Source: an uncultured Prochlorococcus sp. (GTDB lineage: Bacteria; Cyanobacteriota; Cyanobacteriia; PCC-6307; Cyanobiaceae). Taken from it: a stretch of DNA of 59,412 bases. Of the stretch, positions 37,905-47,869 are shown piece by piece (the stretch's first letter is position 1; the number at the start of each line of letters is the position of its first letter). Position numbers and translations under genes: made by a program. The notes under the pieces were generated by a model that saw nothing but the letters and a program-made list of their open reading frames with translations, was not told the DNA's origin and did no database searches. Location of the stretch: the NCBI GenBank assembly GCA_902525585.1, contig CABZHQ010000006.1:1-59412 (forward strand). The letters are read 5' to 3'.

Positions 37905-38717
37905 TCAAAGTGTTTCTTTAACTAAATTTTGTATATATTCACTATTAATACTTTTATTTGATTGACTTCCTAAGGTCATCCAAGCTAGATATTCATGATT
38001 TCCAGCAGGACCTACCAGCGGAGAAGCTATCAAATTCTTTATATTCCATTGGAAATTCTTAGCAGTATAGATAACAGACTCTATAGCCTCAGTATGGAAT
38101 TTAGGATTTCGAACAACACCTCCTTTACTGACTTTATCTTTACCTACCTCAAATTGAGGTTTAATTAAAAATATTCCCTCAACACAATCACCTTCTAATA
38201 AATTACCAATAGATTTAAAAACTAACTTTAATGAAATAAAAGACAAATCAGCAACAACAAAATTTGGTAATTCATTACTTCTAGATAAAAGATCATTAGG
38301 TTTTAAATTTCGAATATTAGTTCGTTCAAAAAGTATAACTTTTGGGTTATTTCTAATCTTCCATGCAGTTTGTCCATAACCAACATCTATCCCATAAACT
38401 AACTTTGCACCTTGTTGCAATAAGCAATCAGTAAATCCCCCAGTAGAGATTCCTGCGTCAATACATATTTTGTCTTTTACTTTAATTTCAAGTTTTTTAA
38501 ATGCCTCTAATAATTTTTCGCCGCCCCTTGATACAAACATAGGTGCGGAATCAATAAAAAACTCAGATCCAATTAATACTTGTTGTCCAGGTTTATCAAA
38601 TACTTTACCATTGATATCTCTAACCTTGCCCGCAAGAATTAAACCTTGGGCTTTTTGACGAGTTTCACATAAACCTTTATTTAGAAGATAAAGATCTAAT
38701 CTACTTTTTTTAATCAT
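37905..38717 (-). CDS. TlyA-family rRNA 2'-O-methyltransferase
   Basis: This 270-residue protein has an N-terminal S4 RNA-binding domain (RLDLYLLNKGLCETRQKAQG) and a FtsJ-type methyltransferase domain. KICIDAGISTGGFTDCLLQ binds S-adenosylmethionine and FVVADLSFISL follows, with the lysine in IFLIKPQFEVG. TlyA methylates rRNA in mycobacteria; 'hemolysin' is an old misnomer. Target in cyanobacteria is unproven. Confidence 0.87.
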   Translation of the reverse strand: MIKKSRLDLYLLNKGLCETRQKAQGLILAGKVRDINGKVFDKPGQQVLIGSEFFIDSAPMFVSRGGEKLLEAFKKLEIKVKDKICIDAGISTGGFTDCLLQQGAKLVYGIDVGYGQTAWKIRNNPKVILFERTNIRNLKPNDLLSRSNELPNFVVADLSFISLKLVFKSIGNLLEGDCVEGIFLIKPQFEVGKDKVSKGGVVRNPKFHTEAIESVIYTAKNFQWNIKNLIASPLVGPAGNHEYLAWMTLGSQSNKSINSEYIQNLVKETL

Positions 38718-38818
38718 ATATTAATCAATAAAAAAAGACTGAATAATGAACTTCTATAAGATTAAGATCCAAATTCCTTAATACCTTTCAATTTTAAATA
38801 AGAACTAAAAAATTACCC

Positions 38819-38947
38819 ATGAATAACGAAGGAATATATGCAAACATTTTTATATTTAAGCTTTCTTTATTAGCCAGAAAAATGTTACATAGGAAAATAA
38901 TAATCAGTCAAATATGTTCAATGGCAAGTACATCTTTAAAGGTATAG
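38819..38947 (+). CDS. Doubtful small ORF in the tlyA-purB gap, 42 aa
   Basis: This 42-codon plus-strand frame has a hydrophobic and basic composition (IFIFKLSLLARKMLHRKIII) and no ribosome site. The 281-base gap must also hold divergent promoters, so this may be chance. It is recorded because nothing else occupies the gap. Confidence 0.2.
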   Translation: MNNEGIYANIFIFKLSLLARKMLHRKIIISQICSMASTSLKV

Positions 38948-38998
38948 GGCAATAATTCGATTTTGTTATAAAGTTTAAATTGATAATAAATAAAAATT

Positions 38999-40294
38999 GT
39001 GATCGAGCGTTACACATTACCCGAAATGGGGAAAATCTGGACTGAAAGCGCAAAATTCCAGAGTTGGCTTAAGGTTGAAATAGCTGCATGTGAAGCAAAT
39101 TTTTCCCTCGGAAAAATCCCTGAGAATGCCATTAAAGAGATACGTTCAAATGCAAAGTTTGATGAATCTAGAATTACAGAAATTGAGAAAGAAGTTAAAC
39201 ATGATGTCATAGCATTTCTTACAAGCGTTAATGAATTTGTAGGAGATTCAGGAAGATACATACATGTTGGCATGACCAGTAGTGATGTACTTGATACTGG
39301 CTTATCTCTTCAGTTAGTAGATTCTTGCGAATTGTTATTAGAAGAAATTGAGAACTTAGAAAATGAGGTCAGATTATTAGCAAGGAAGCATAAAAATACA
39401 TTAATGATTGGCAGATCTCATGCAATTCATGGGGAGCCAATTTCCTTCGGTTTTAAACTTGCTGGATGGTTAGCAGAAATAATAAGGAACAAGAAAAGAT
39501 TGTTAACTCTGAAAGATTCTGTAGCAATTGGACAAATAAGTGGTGCAATGGGAACTTACGCTAATACGAATCCTAAAGTAGAACAAATAACTTGTGATTT
39601 ACTCGGCTTAAAACCTGATACAGCAAGTACGCAGGTTATATCGAGAGACAGACATGCAGAATATGTGCAAACTATTGCGTTAGTTGGAGCTTCTTTAGAT
39701 AGATTCGCAACTGAAATAAGAAATTTACAAAGAACTGATGTTTTAGAAGTTGAGGAGGGCTTTACAAAAGGGCAAAAAGGAAGTTCTGCCATGCCTCATA
39801 AAAGAAATCCTATTCGAAGTGAAAGAGTAAGTGGTTTAGCAAGAATTTTGAGGAGTTACGTCTTAACAGCACTTGAAAATGTTCCACTTTGGCACGAAAG
39901 AGATATAAGCCATAGTTCAAATGAACGTATCATGCTGCCTGACGTATCAATCTGCTTGCATTTTATGCTCAGGGAAATGCAAGATATAGTGAGTAATTTA
40001 GAAGTTTATCCAAAAAATATGCTCAAAAATTTAAATATATATGGTGGTGTAATCTTTAGTCAGAAAGTTTTACTTTTGCTTGTAGAGAAGGGCTTGTCTA
40101 GAGAGAAGGCTTATAGCTTAGTACAAAAAAATGCACATCAGGCCTGGAATACTCAGAATGGGAATTTCAAACAAAATTTAGAGAGAGATAATGAAATTAT
40201 GGATTTTATTAATCAAAGTGACTTAGAAGAATGTTTTAATCCTTCAATTCATCTTAATAATTTAAGTGTAATATGGGAGAAGTTAGGTATCTAG
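38999..40294 (+). CDS. purB: Adenylosuccinate lyase
   Basis: The 431-residue fumarase/aspartase-superfamily enzyme has the signature GSSAMPHKRNPIRSE near 259-273, and GMTSSDVLDTGLS and GRSHAIHGEP near 92 and 140. It splits SAICAR and adenylosuccinate in purine synthesis, releasing fumarate. Start is GTG 38999. The neighbour fumC uses fumarate, so the pair may link purine flux to fumarate removal. Confidence 0.94.
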   Translation: MIERYTLPEMGKIWTESAKFQSWLKVEIAACEANFSLGKIPENAIKEIRSNAKFDESRITEIEKEVKHDVIAFLTSVNEFVGDSGRYIHVGMTSSDVLDTGLSLQLVDSCELLLEEIENLENEVRLLARKHKNTLMIGRSHAIHGEPISFGFKLAGWLAEIIRNKKRLLTLKDSVAIGQISGAMGTYANTNPKVEQITCDLLGLKPDTASTQVISRDRHAEYVQTIALVGASLDRFATEIRNLQRTDVLEVEEGFTKGQKGSSAMPHKRNPIRSERVSGLARILRSYVLTALENVPLWHERDISHSSNERIMLPDVSICLHFMLREMQDIVSNLEVYPKNMLKNLNIYGGVIFSQKVLLLLVEKGLSREKAYSLVQKNAHQAWNTQNGNFKQNLERDNEIMDFINQSDLEECFNPSIHLNNLSVIWEKLGI

Positions 40295-40299
40295 GATTA

Positions 40300-40335
40300 C
40301 TGAAAACCTTATCTAAGTTAAACCAGTGTTTTCAG
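40300..40335 (+). promoter_or_regulatory. Hairpin in the purB-fumC spacer
   Basis: CTGAAAAC (40300-40307) and GTTTTCAG (40328-40335) are perfect complements 20 bases apart. The right arm abuts AGAGG, the ribosome site of fumC. It may be a weak attenuator or processing site between the two genes. Confidence 0.45.
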
Positions 40336-40342
40336 AGGAATA

Positions 40343-41728
40343 ATGACCAAAAACTTTAGGATTGAAAAAGATAGTATGGGAACAATAGAGGTTCCCATGA
40401 CAGCTTTGTGGGGTGCTCAAACACAAAGATCGATAATAAATTTTTCTATTGGAGAAGAATTAATTCCAATTGAGTTAATTTATTCACTGACCCTTATAAA
40501 AAAAGCCGCTTCAATTGCAAATTTCAATTTAGGTTTAATAGATAAAAGGAAAAAAGATTTGATTGTAGAGGCATGTACGGAAATACTTGATGGGCTTCAC
40601 GATTCACAGTTTCCATTAAAGGTTTGGCAAACTGGTAGTGGTACGCAAACAAATATGAATGTTAATGAGGTAATTTCAAATATTGCAGCTTTAAAAACTA
40701 ATTCAGAACTTGGTAGTCATGAACCAATTCATCCGAATGATGATGTAAATAAATCTCAGTCAACTAATGACACTTTTCCTGCTGCTATTCAAATATCTAT
40801 TGTTAATGAAATTATCAAAAATTTAGTTCCAACGATCAGAGAACTTACAAAGGTCCTTGATAAAAAAAGTGAAGAATGGAAAGACCTTATAAAGATAGGA
40901 AGAACCCATTTTCAAGATGCAGTTCCTATTACTTTTGGGCAAGAAATATCAGGATGGTCAGAGCAACTTAAAGATGCTGAGAATGCAATTATTATGAGTC
41001 TGAATGAATTGTATTTCTTACCTCTTGGAGGAACTGCGGTTGGTACAGGGATTAATTGTCCAAAAGGATTTTGTGAAGAGTCTATAAAATCAATTTCCGA
41101 TGATACTAATCTAATGTTCTATAAATCAAAAAATAATTTTTCTATCATGGCCTCGCATGATCGTCTCGCTCAAGTAATGAGTCAGATAAAAATACTAGCA
41201 GGTGCATTATTTAAAATTTCAAATGATATAAAAATTCTATCTTCTGGTCCAAGATCAGGAATATATGAACTAATTATTCCTCAAAATGAACCTGGAAGTT
41301 CTATTATGCCGGGTAAAGTGAATCCAACTCAATGCGAAGCCTTATCAATGGTTTGTACTCAGATAATGGGTCTTGAATATGCAGTCTCAATGGCAAATTC
41401 TAGCGGAACTTTACAGATGAATGAATATAAACCTCTTATTGGATTTAATATTCTTACAAGTTTAAAATTACTTAAAAATGTAATAGAAAACTTCAGAACA
41501 AAATTAGTTGATGGGATGGAACCTAATCAAAAGAGAATGAAGTTGAATTTAGAAAATTCACTAATGTTGGTTACAGCCATAGTGCCAAAAGTTGGTTATG
41601 AAAAAGCAGCTGAAATTGCAAACCTTGCCTTCAAAGAATCATTAAATTTAAAAGAAGCAACAATTAAATTAGGTTATTTAAATGAAGATGAATTTGATGA
41701 AGCAATGAATATCAATTCAATGATTTGA
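40343..41728 (+). CDS. fumC: Class II fumarate hydratase
   Basis: This 461-residue iron-independent fumarase has GSGTQTNMNVNEVI near 104-117, IKIGRTHFQDAVP near 186 and the signature GSSIMPGKVNPTQCE near 316-330. It interconverts fumarate and malate. Purine and arginine synthesis are expected fumarate sources. It follows purB by 48 bases. It converges with the helicase gene. Confidence 0.94.
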   Translation: MTKNFRIEKDSMGTIEVPMTALWGAQTQRSIINFSIGEELIPIELIYSLTLIKKAASIANFNLGLIDKRKKDLIVEACTEILDGLHDSQFPLKVWQTGSGTQTNMNVNEVISNIAALKTNSELGSHEPIHPNDDVNKSQSTNDTFPAAIQISIVNEIIKNLVPTIRELTKVLDKKSEEWKDLIKIGRTHFQDAVPITFGQEISGWSEQLKDAENAIIMSLNELYFLPLGGTAVGTGINCPKGFCEESIKSISDDTNLMFYKSKNNFSIMASHDRLAQVMSQIKILAGALFKISNDIKILSSGPRSGIYELIIPQNEPGSSIMPGKVNPTQCEALSMVCTQIMGLEYAVSMANSSGTLQMNEYKPLIGFNILTSLKLLKNVIENFRTKLVDGMEPNQKRMKLNLENSLMLVTAIVPKVGYEKAAEIANLAFKESLNLKEATIKLGYLNEDEFDEAMNINSMI

Positions 41729-41738
41729 TTAAAAAAAT

Positions 41739-44465
41739 TTAAAAATTATTGTCAATTCTTTTTGTTGCAGGATTAATATCTTCAGAGACTTTCATAAGAT
41801 CATTAGATTCAGAAACAGGAAAACGATTAATAGCTTTTAATGCTAGCTTAGCTTTGCTTTTTAATTTATTACTAACACCAATACAGTATTGCACTTGAGA
41901 TAGGACATCAATTGATCTTCTTATAATCCTCACAACATCACCTTCGTCTAATGAAGTATTAAAAACCAAATCTTTCCATTTTTTTCCTCTTGCCCATTCA
42001 GAAATAATTCCAGTTAACTCTGTTTCTAAATAAATAGGGATTTCAATATGAAACTTATTTTGTTGAGAAGCGACTAATTTTCTTAAACCATCTAATTCAT
42101 TAAAAACATCTATTACCTTTAAAGAAGGCTTAAAATTACACCAAAGATTTGGCCTCCTTATATCAACACATATAGCTTGAATAATTGCAGCTAACTCAGG
42201 AGGATCTAAATCGTCTAAATAACCACTAACTAAAACCAGACCAATCCATAATTCATTTTCACTTCTTATTGCACCAACTGTTTGTCCAACTTCTGTCAAT
42301 TCCAAATCATTTAAACAACCGAAATGATTCAAAATTTTAATCAAATCTGTAAAAGTTCTCCAGTTATGATTTTCTTTATCCTCAAGAAGTTTTTTTCTCA
42401 TATATATTTCTTGTTCAACATCAACAATTCTTTTTCTATATTTCTTTAATTTCCTAGAGTCTCCAAATCTATGTGCGGGATGATCATTGACTGTTTCTTC
42501 TAAATTATTAATTTGTTTTTGTTGTGCTAAAACTTCCGTTGACAAATCATATTGTGGAGTTTGTAAATCATTTTTTTTAGAAACTTCTAAAATCTGATCC
42601 GCATAACACTGCGACATATCATCTCCCCTAAATACCTCTCCAGAAAAATACATCTTTGGTATTTCAAGTCCTAGGACATCAATTTCATCCAAATCATTAA
42701 AAATACTTACAATGTATGAGGGTTTTATAAGAATAAATAAATTATCAACTGTCAAACACAATAAACTCTTTATTTTTTGGGATTCATATATTTTCTTACA
42801 AATTAATCCTGGAACAATTTTTCTTTTTATTTGAGGAGCTTTGATTGAAATTAAGCTTCCATCTTTAATATATGGGAGTGCATTAGTGATCTCTTCTGAT
42901 AATTTTTCTGCTGCTTGTTTTTCTAAAATTTTCAAGAGTCTTCTCTCTTCTTTAAGACGACTTTTTAACTTTTCGTAGACATCAAAATCTTTCCATGAAA
43001 CGTTAGATGTAATTTTTTTTAATTCAATTAAATCCTTATCTAAATTTTCAAGAATTATATTCTCACCTGAAGATTCACCTAAATATAAAAAACTACCAAA
43101 ACTTCTTTTAATTAATTCTTTAGACTTTTCTAAAGTGTAACTTTGTAAAAGATTAAGTACCATTCCATAACTAGGAGTGAATTGACTCTCTAGAGAATTT
43201 GGTTTGCTAATAGCCAGTACACTTGCTTCTTTGGCACCTTCGAATCTTGTTTGTAATGTAACAACATATCCTTGGGTATCTTTTCCTCTTCTTCCAGCTC
43301 TTCCTGACATTTGCAAAAATTCACTGCTGAATAATAATCTATGCCCATCTTCTGTCCTTTTTGATAAAGAAGAAATAACAGTGGTTCTTGCGGGCATATT
43401 AATGCCTGCAGCAAGAGTTTCAGTTGCAAAAACAACTTTTATCAAACCTTGCTGAAATAATTCCTCAACCAATTCTTTCCATGCAGGCAATAATCCAGCA
43501 TGGTGAGATGCAATACCTCGTTTTAATGCCTCGCATTGAGATTTATCTTTAATTGCCTCTTGATTATTTTTAAGATAAACGTCTAATTTCTGGGATATCA
43601 TATTCGCTTCTGAATAACTTACTAAAGTTAAGTCTTTTATATTCTCAACAGCCTTATCACATCCTCTTCTACTAAAGATAAAATAAATAGCTGGCAACAT
43701 ATTTCGTTCAGCTAGTTTAGAGATCACAAAGCCAATTGATGGAGACTTTGGTTGCATTATCCGGCCCACTTTTCCTCTCATTTTCTGCCCTTTAGGAGCT
43801 CTCCAAATCTTACAGTTTGGATGAATTCCATTACCCTTATTATTTAAAAGTGGATGGAGGCCTTTAACACTACAAAAAATAAAATCAAGTGGGACTGGTC
43901 TCTTATCGCTATTAATAAGTACTGTGGGTCCATGAACTTTTTCTATCCAATTTTGTAGTTGATCAGCATTGGCTATTGTTGCTGATAAAGCTATTATTTG
44001 AGTTCTAGTAGGGCAATGGATTATAGTTTCTTCCCAAACTGTGCCTCTTTGAGGGTCATTCATATAATGGCATTCATCGAGAATCACAGATTCTAAATTC
44101 TCTAAGGGATCATCAAATTCATCAAATTCGCCATAAAGCATGTTCCTAAAAATCTCAGTCGTCATAACTAAGATTGGTGCTTCTCTATTTATACTTATAT
44201 CTCCAGTTAAAAGACCAACTTTATTATCACCATATTGATTAGCAAAATCTCTAAACTTTTGATTTGATAGTGCTTTTAAAGGTGTTGTATAAAAAACTCT
44301 ACTATCATGAGATAAGCCTCTATATATAGCAAATTCACCTATCAGTGTTTTACCCGAACCTGTTGGTGCCGTTAAAACAACAGAATTTCCGCTATTAATA
44401 GCTCGAATTGCTTCTAATTGGAAATCATCTAGTGGAAAGGGGAAATATTCCTCTAAATTAAGCAA
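41739..44465 (-). CDS. Ski2-like DEVH-box RNA helicase
   Basis: The 908-residue superfamily 2 helicase has APTGSGKT (33-40), DECHYMND (130-137), the SAT motif ALSATIANA and QMSGRAGRRGKD (about 384-395). A long C-terminal region ends in the DSHCT-type helical domain (about 740-890). Eukaryotic relatives Ski2 and Mtr4 feed RNA to exosomes, and the plastid relative ISE2 acts in RNA processing. A role in RNA turnover is inferred. Confidence 0.88.
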   Translation of the reverse strand: MLNLEEYFPFPLDDFQLEAIRAINSGNSVVLTAPTGSGKTLIGEFAIYRGLSHDSRVFYTTPLKALSNQKFRDFANQYGDNKVGLLTGDISINREAPILVMTTEIFRNMLYGEFDEFDDPLENLESVILDECHYMNDPQRGTVWEETIIHCPTRTQIIALSATIANADQLQNWIEKVHGPTVLINSDKRPVPLDFIFCSVKGLHPLLNNKGNGIHPNCKIWRAPKGQKMRGKVGRIMQPKSPSIGFVISKLAERNMLPAIYFIFSRRGCDKAVENIKDLTLVSYSEANMISQKLDVYLKNNQEAIKDKSQCEALKRGIASHHAGLLPAWKELVEELFQQGLIKVVFATETLAAGINMPARTTVISSLSKRTEDGHRLLFSSEFLQMSGRAGRRGKDTQGYVVTLQTRFEGAKEASVLAISKPNSLESQFTPSYGMVLNLLQSYTLEKSKELIKRSFGSFLYLGESSGENIILENLDKDLIELKKITSNVSWKDFDVYEKLKSRLKEERRLLKILEKQAAEKLSEEITNALPYIKDGSLISIKAPQIKRKIVPGLICKKIYESQKIKSLLCLTVDNLFILIKPSYIVSIFNDLDEIDVLGLEIPKMYFSGEVFRGDDMSQCYADQILEVSKKNDLQTPQYDLSTEVLAQQKQINNLEETVNDHPAHRFGDSRKLKKYRKRIVDVEQEIYMRKKLLEDKENHNWRTFTDLIKILNHFGCLNDLELTEVGQTVGAIRSENELWIGLVLVSGYLDDLDPPELAAIIQAICVDIRRPNLWCNFKPSLKVIDVFNELDGLRKLVASQQNKFHIEIPIYLETELTGIISEWARGKKWKDLVFNTSLDEGDVVRIIRRSIDVLSQVQYCIGVSNKLKSKAKLALKAINRFPVSESNDLMKVSEDINPATKRIDNNF

Positions 44466-44603
44466 TAATTGTGATTGAAGAGAGGATGAGTTAACTTCTT
44501 AATATATGATCTATATAGATATTAATAAACAAAAAATACCTTGCAAACTTTAATAGTAAATCTAAATCTTTTTAATTAAATCCACTATACTTATTTTGCC
44601 AAA

Positions 44604-45743
44604 ATGAAAAAAATAAAAATTCCAAAAAATAGAATCCGTAAATTAAAAACATTTTCTTTAGGTAAAAAATCATTCGAACTTCTAAGTTTAAATTCGCAAA
44701 ATAAAAAACTTATAGACTTATGCAGTAATGATTATTTTGGATTAAGTAGGGACAAGGATTTAATAAAAGCTGCTTACGAAATAAGCATGTTAGAAGGTAT
44801 TGGTTCAGGGAGCTCTAGGTTTATTACAGGTTCAAGACCAATACATAAATTATTAGAAACAGAAATTGCTAAGTGGCTTGATCAAGATAAAGTATTAACT
44901 TTCCCAAGCGGATTTCAAGCAAATATAGCCGCTATCCAGACTTTAGCAAACAGAAATAGTATTGTAATAGCAGATAAATTAATCCATAACTCTTTATTGG
45001 TTGGAGTTAAAGCTGCGCAAGCTAAACTAGTTCGATTTTCACACAATAATTTAAAAGATTTAGAAGATAAAATTATTAAGTTTAACCCCACAAAAAATTC
45101 TATTTTAGTTGTAGTCGAATCTCTTTATAGCATGGAGGGATCAATTGCTCCGCTCAGAGAAATAACGGAAATTTGCAAAAAAAATAGTGTTCAATTATTA
45201 GTTGACGAAGCCCATGCAATTGGGATCTTGGGACCTGAAGGCAGGGGTTTAAGTTTTAATTTCCGTTCAGATATAACTATAATCACTGGAACTTTTGGAA
45301 AAGCATTTGGAAGCGGTGGAGCTTTCATAGCCTCCAATTCAGAAATTGGTGAGTATCTTATCCAAACAAGTGGTGCATTTAGGTACACAACCGCTCTTGC
45401 ACCATCTTTAGCTGCTGGAGCACTAGAAGGTTTAAAAAAAATATTAGAAAATAAAGAATGGGGTAATGAGTTGTTATCTTCTGCGAAGATATGGAAAGAT
45501 GAAATTATTAAAAATTTTGGTTTTCCAATTCAGGGAGATTCTCACATTTTATCAATTATTGTTGGCCAAGAAGAGAAGGCAATTTATCTACAAAAATATC
45601 TTGAGGAAAATGGGTTTTTAGCAATTGCAATAAGACCCCCTACTATTCCAGTTGGGCAATCAAGAATCAGAATAACAATACGAAGAAACTTAGATTTGAA
45701 TCTGCTAAAAAATTTCATTGCAGTATTAAAAGAGTTTAAATGA
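44604..45743 (+). CDS. bioF: 8-amino-7-oxononanoate synthase
   Basis: The 379-residue PLP enzyme of the alpha-oxoamine synthase family shows VDEAHAIGILGPEGRG near 199-214 and the PLP lysine in TGTFGKAFGSGG near 230-241. It condenses pimeloyl-ACP with alanine. First gene of a five-gene biotin operon; its stop overlaps the next start by four bases. Confidence 0.93.
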   Translation: MKKIKIPKNRIRKLKTFSLGKKSFELLSLNSQNKKLIDLCSNDYFGLSRDKDLIKAAYEISMLEGIGSGSSRFITGSRPIHKLLETEIAKWLDQDKVLTFPSGFQANIAAIQTLANRNSIVIADKLIHNSLLVGVKAAQAKLVRFSHNNLKDLEDKIIKFNPTKNSILVVVESLYSMEGSIAPLREITEICKKNSVQLLVDEAHAIGILGPEGRGLSFNFRSDITIITGTFGKAFGSGGAFIASNSEIGEYLIQTSGAFRYTTALAPSLAAGALEGLKKILENKEWGNELLSSAKIWKDEIIKNFGFPIQGDSHILSIIVGQEEKAIYLQKYLEENGFLAIAIRPPTIPVGQSRIRITIRRNLDLNLLKNFIAVLKEFK

Positions 45744-46453
45744 AACAAATTATTACTCAACATGGGTGGGGACTGAATAAATATTTCTGGGATGATTATA
45801 AAGTTGATTTTTTAAAAAATAATTGGCATTGGCAAGATAATGAAAGGGGCTATTTTTCAACAAATAATTATCAAGCAAAATGGATTAAAAGCGAATCTAA
45901 AAATGAAATCAGAATGACTTTATGCCATTCATTTGGTTTTCATTTAATGCAAAAAAAAATCTTAAAAGAAGCAACTCATATTGTTCTTATAAATTCTTTT
46001 AATAATTTTCTTCCTTTAAATAATAAGAGAAACTTTATTTTGAGATCTCTAAAAAGAATGGAAACAAAAATCATAAAAGATGAAACTAAGGATATGTTGA
46101 AAGAATTTATGCATAGATCATTTATGCCAAATCATATGAATAATAGTTTTAAAAATATCTTTTATAAAAGTTTAGAGAGTTTAAATAAAACTCTTCTTTT
46201 AGGTGATTTAAAACAACTTTACATTAATAGAGATATTCCATTATTTTTAAGAAAAGATTGCAAAATTATTTTTATAAAATCAGATAATGATTTAATTCTA
46301 GACAACGAATCAAATAATAACTTCTTAGATTCCTTAAATAAAATTATAGATAGGAATCCAATTTTAATTAAATTAGCTCAGCAAGGTCATTGCTTGAATA
46401 ATTTAAATTTATACGAAATCTTGCTCAATACACTTAATGATGAAAATGGATAG
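45740..46453 (+). CDS. Putative pimeloyl-ACP methyl ester esterase (BioG/BioK-like)
   Basis: This 237-residue protein is an alpha/beta hydrolase by pattern: QHGWGLNKYFW at 7-17, nucleophile elbow LCHSFGFHL (Ser 64), Asp near 179 (KSDNDLI) and His near 217 (QGHCL). Its position between bioF and bioC fits the esterase that removes the methyl group added by BioC. Several unrelated-looking esterases fill this job in bacteria; this one is not BioH. It overlaps bioF and bioC. Confidence 0.72.
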   Translation: MKQIITQHGWGLNKYFWDDYKVDFLKNNWHWQDNERGYFSTNNYQAKWIKSESKNEIRMTLCHSFGFHLMQKKILKEATHIVLINSFNNFLPLNNKRNFILRSLKRMETKIIKDETKDMLKEFMHRSFMPNHMNNSFKNIFYKSLESLNKTLLLGDLKQLYINRDIPLFLRKDCKIIFIKSDNDLILDNESNNNFLDSLNKIIDRNPILIKLAQQGHCLNNLNLYEILLNTLNDENG

Positions 46454-47207
46454 TAAACAGTGGAATGAGAAAATAAAAAATAATTTCAATGATGCTGCAT
46501 ATCGGTATTTAGAGCATTCAAATATTCAGAAATTTTTTGCAAAAAAGATTGCTCAATTTATCAAAGAATTAAATCCCCCAAAAAAAGGTGAATGGATAGA
46601 TCTAGGATCAGGACCAGGAATATTAGCTGATGAAATAGAAAAATATTTTTCTTCCCAAAAAGTAGCCAGAATTGATTTCAGCAAAAAAATGCTTCTTGAG
46701 AATAAATTGTCTAGCAAAAAAATTTTATGGGATTTGAATAATGATTTACCTCCTGAAATCAATAGCTGTTCTTTATTAACATCTAACTTTTGCATCCATT
46801 GGTTAAATAAGCCAGAAAAGATAATAAAAAATTGGTTTAGTAAATTAAAATCTGGAGGTTTTTTAATCATTTCTTATCCAACAAAAAATTGTTTTCCTGA
46901 ATGGAAAGATACTTGTAGAAAAATTGATATTGAATATAGTGGTCTTAATTTTCTTTGCTCTAAAGAATTATTAAAAGATTTCAAATCAACTGAAATTCAT
47001 TATTCAGAAAAGTTTAATTATCTTGAAAATTTTGAAGATGTATACAAGCTTTTTAGAAGCATTAAAAATGTCGGGGCGCAATCAACAAATTGTAAACACA
47101 AAAAAGTGAAGGAGTTAAAAAAAATTCAAAAGTTTTGGCCAAAGAATTACAATAATACAGTTAACCTTTCATGGCAAATTGAGATTCAAATAATAAAGAA
47201 ATTATGA
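46440..47207 (+). CDS. bioC: Malonyl-ACP O-methyltransferase (BioC-like)
   Basis: The roughly 255-residue class I methyltransferase has IDLGSGPGILADEI near residue 54 and a SCSLLTSNFCIHWLN segment before the fifth strand. BioC methylates malonyl-ACP to start pimelate synthesis on the fatty-acid pathway. Three in-frame ATGs (46437, 46440, 46446) all overlap the previous gene; the true one is uncertain. It overlaps bioD by four bases. Confidence 0.82.
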   Translation: MKMDSKQWNEKIKNNFNDAAYRYLEHSNIQKFFAKKIAQFIKELNPPKKGEWIDLGSGPGILADEIEKYFSSQKVARIDFSKKMLLENKLSSKKILWDLNNDLPPEINSCSLLTSNFCIHWLNKPEKIIKNWFSKLKSGGFLIISYPTKNCFPEWKDTCRKIDIEYSGLNFLCSKELLKDFKSTEIHYSEKFNYLENFEDVYKLFRSIKNVGAQSTNCKHKKVKELKKIQKFWPKNYNNTVNLSWQIEIQIIKKL

Positions 47208-47869
47208 GAAGTCAGGATAGTATTTTCAAATTTATAATTTGTGGAACAGATACTGATATTGGGAAAACTTTAATAAGCTCTTTTTTCGTTAAAGGATTAA
47301 ATTCCTTTTATTGGAAGCCTATTCAAAGCGGTATTGAATCGCAAACTGATAGTCAAACTGTTGAAAAACTTGCACAATTAAGTAAAGAGAAAATCATCAA
47401 AGAAGCTTATGTCTTTACGAAACCGCTATCTCCTCATTGGGCTGCTGAAATAGATCAAAAAACTATTAACTTTGAAAAATTGAGATTGCCAAAAGTACAA
47501 GGCTCATTAATTGTAGAAACTGCAGGTGGATTAATGGTTCCAATAACACGCAATTTTTTGCAAATAGATCAAATAAAACAATGGAATCTTCCGGTAATAC
47601 TTGTATGTAAGAGCTCACTTGGCACTCTTAACCATACCCTGCTTAGTATTGAGGCCTTAAAACGAAGGAATATTGAGATTTTAGGTTTAGTAGTCAATGG
47701 TGAAAAACACCTAGATAATCCAAGAACTCTAGTTGATTTTAGTGGTATTCCGTTAATTGCTGAATTTCCTTACATCGAAAAAATGGACTCAAGCAATTTA
47801 GATATACTATGGAAAGAACTAGACATCAATAATAAGTTGATCTCACTTTTAAACTCAAAAATAACTTAA
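47204..47869 (+). CDS. bioD: Dethiobiotin synthetase
   Basis: The 221-residue P-loop enzyme shows CGTDTDIGKTLISS (13-26) and FYWKPIQSGIES near 37-48, with VETAGGLMVPI in the middle. It closes the ureido ring using CO2 and ATP. It overlaps bioC by four bases and abuts bioA. Confidence 0.92.
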   Translation: MRSQDSIFKFIICGTDTDIGKTLISSFFVKGLNSFYWKPIQSGIESQTDSQTVEKLAQLSKEKIIKEAYVFTKPLSPHWAAEIDQKTINFEKLRLPKVQGSLIVETAGGLMVPITRNFLQIDQIKQWNLPVILVCKSSLGTLNHTLLSIEALKRRNIEILGLVVNGEKHLDNPRTLVDFSGIPLIAEFPYIEKMDSSNLDILWKELDINNKLISLLNSKIT

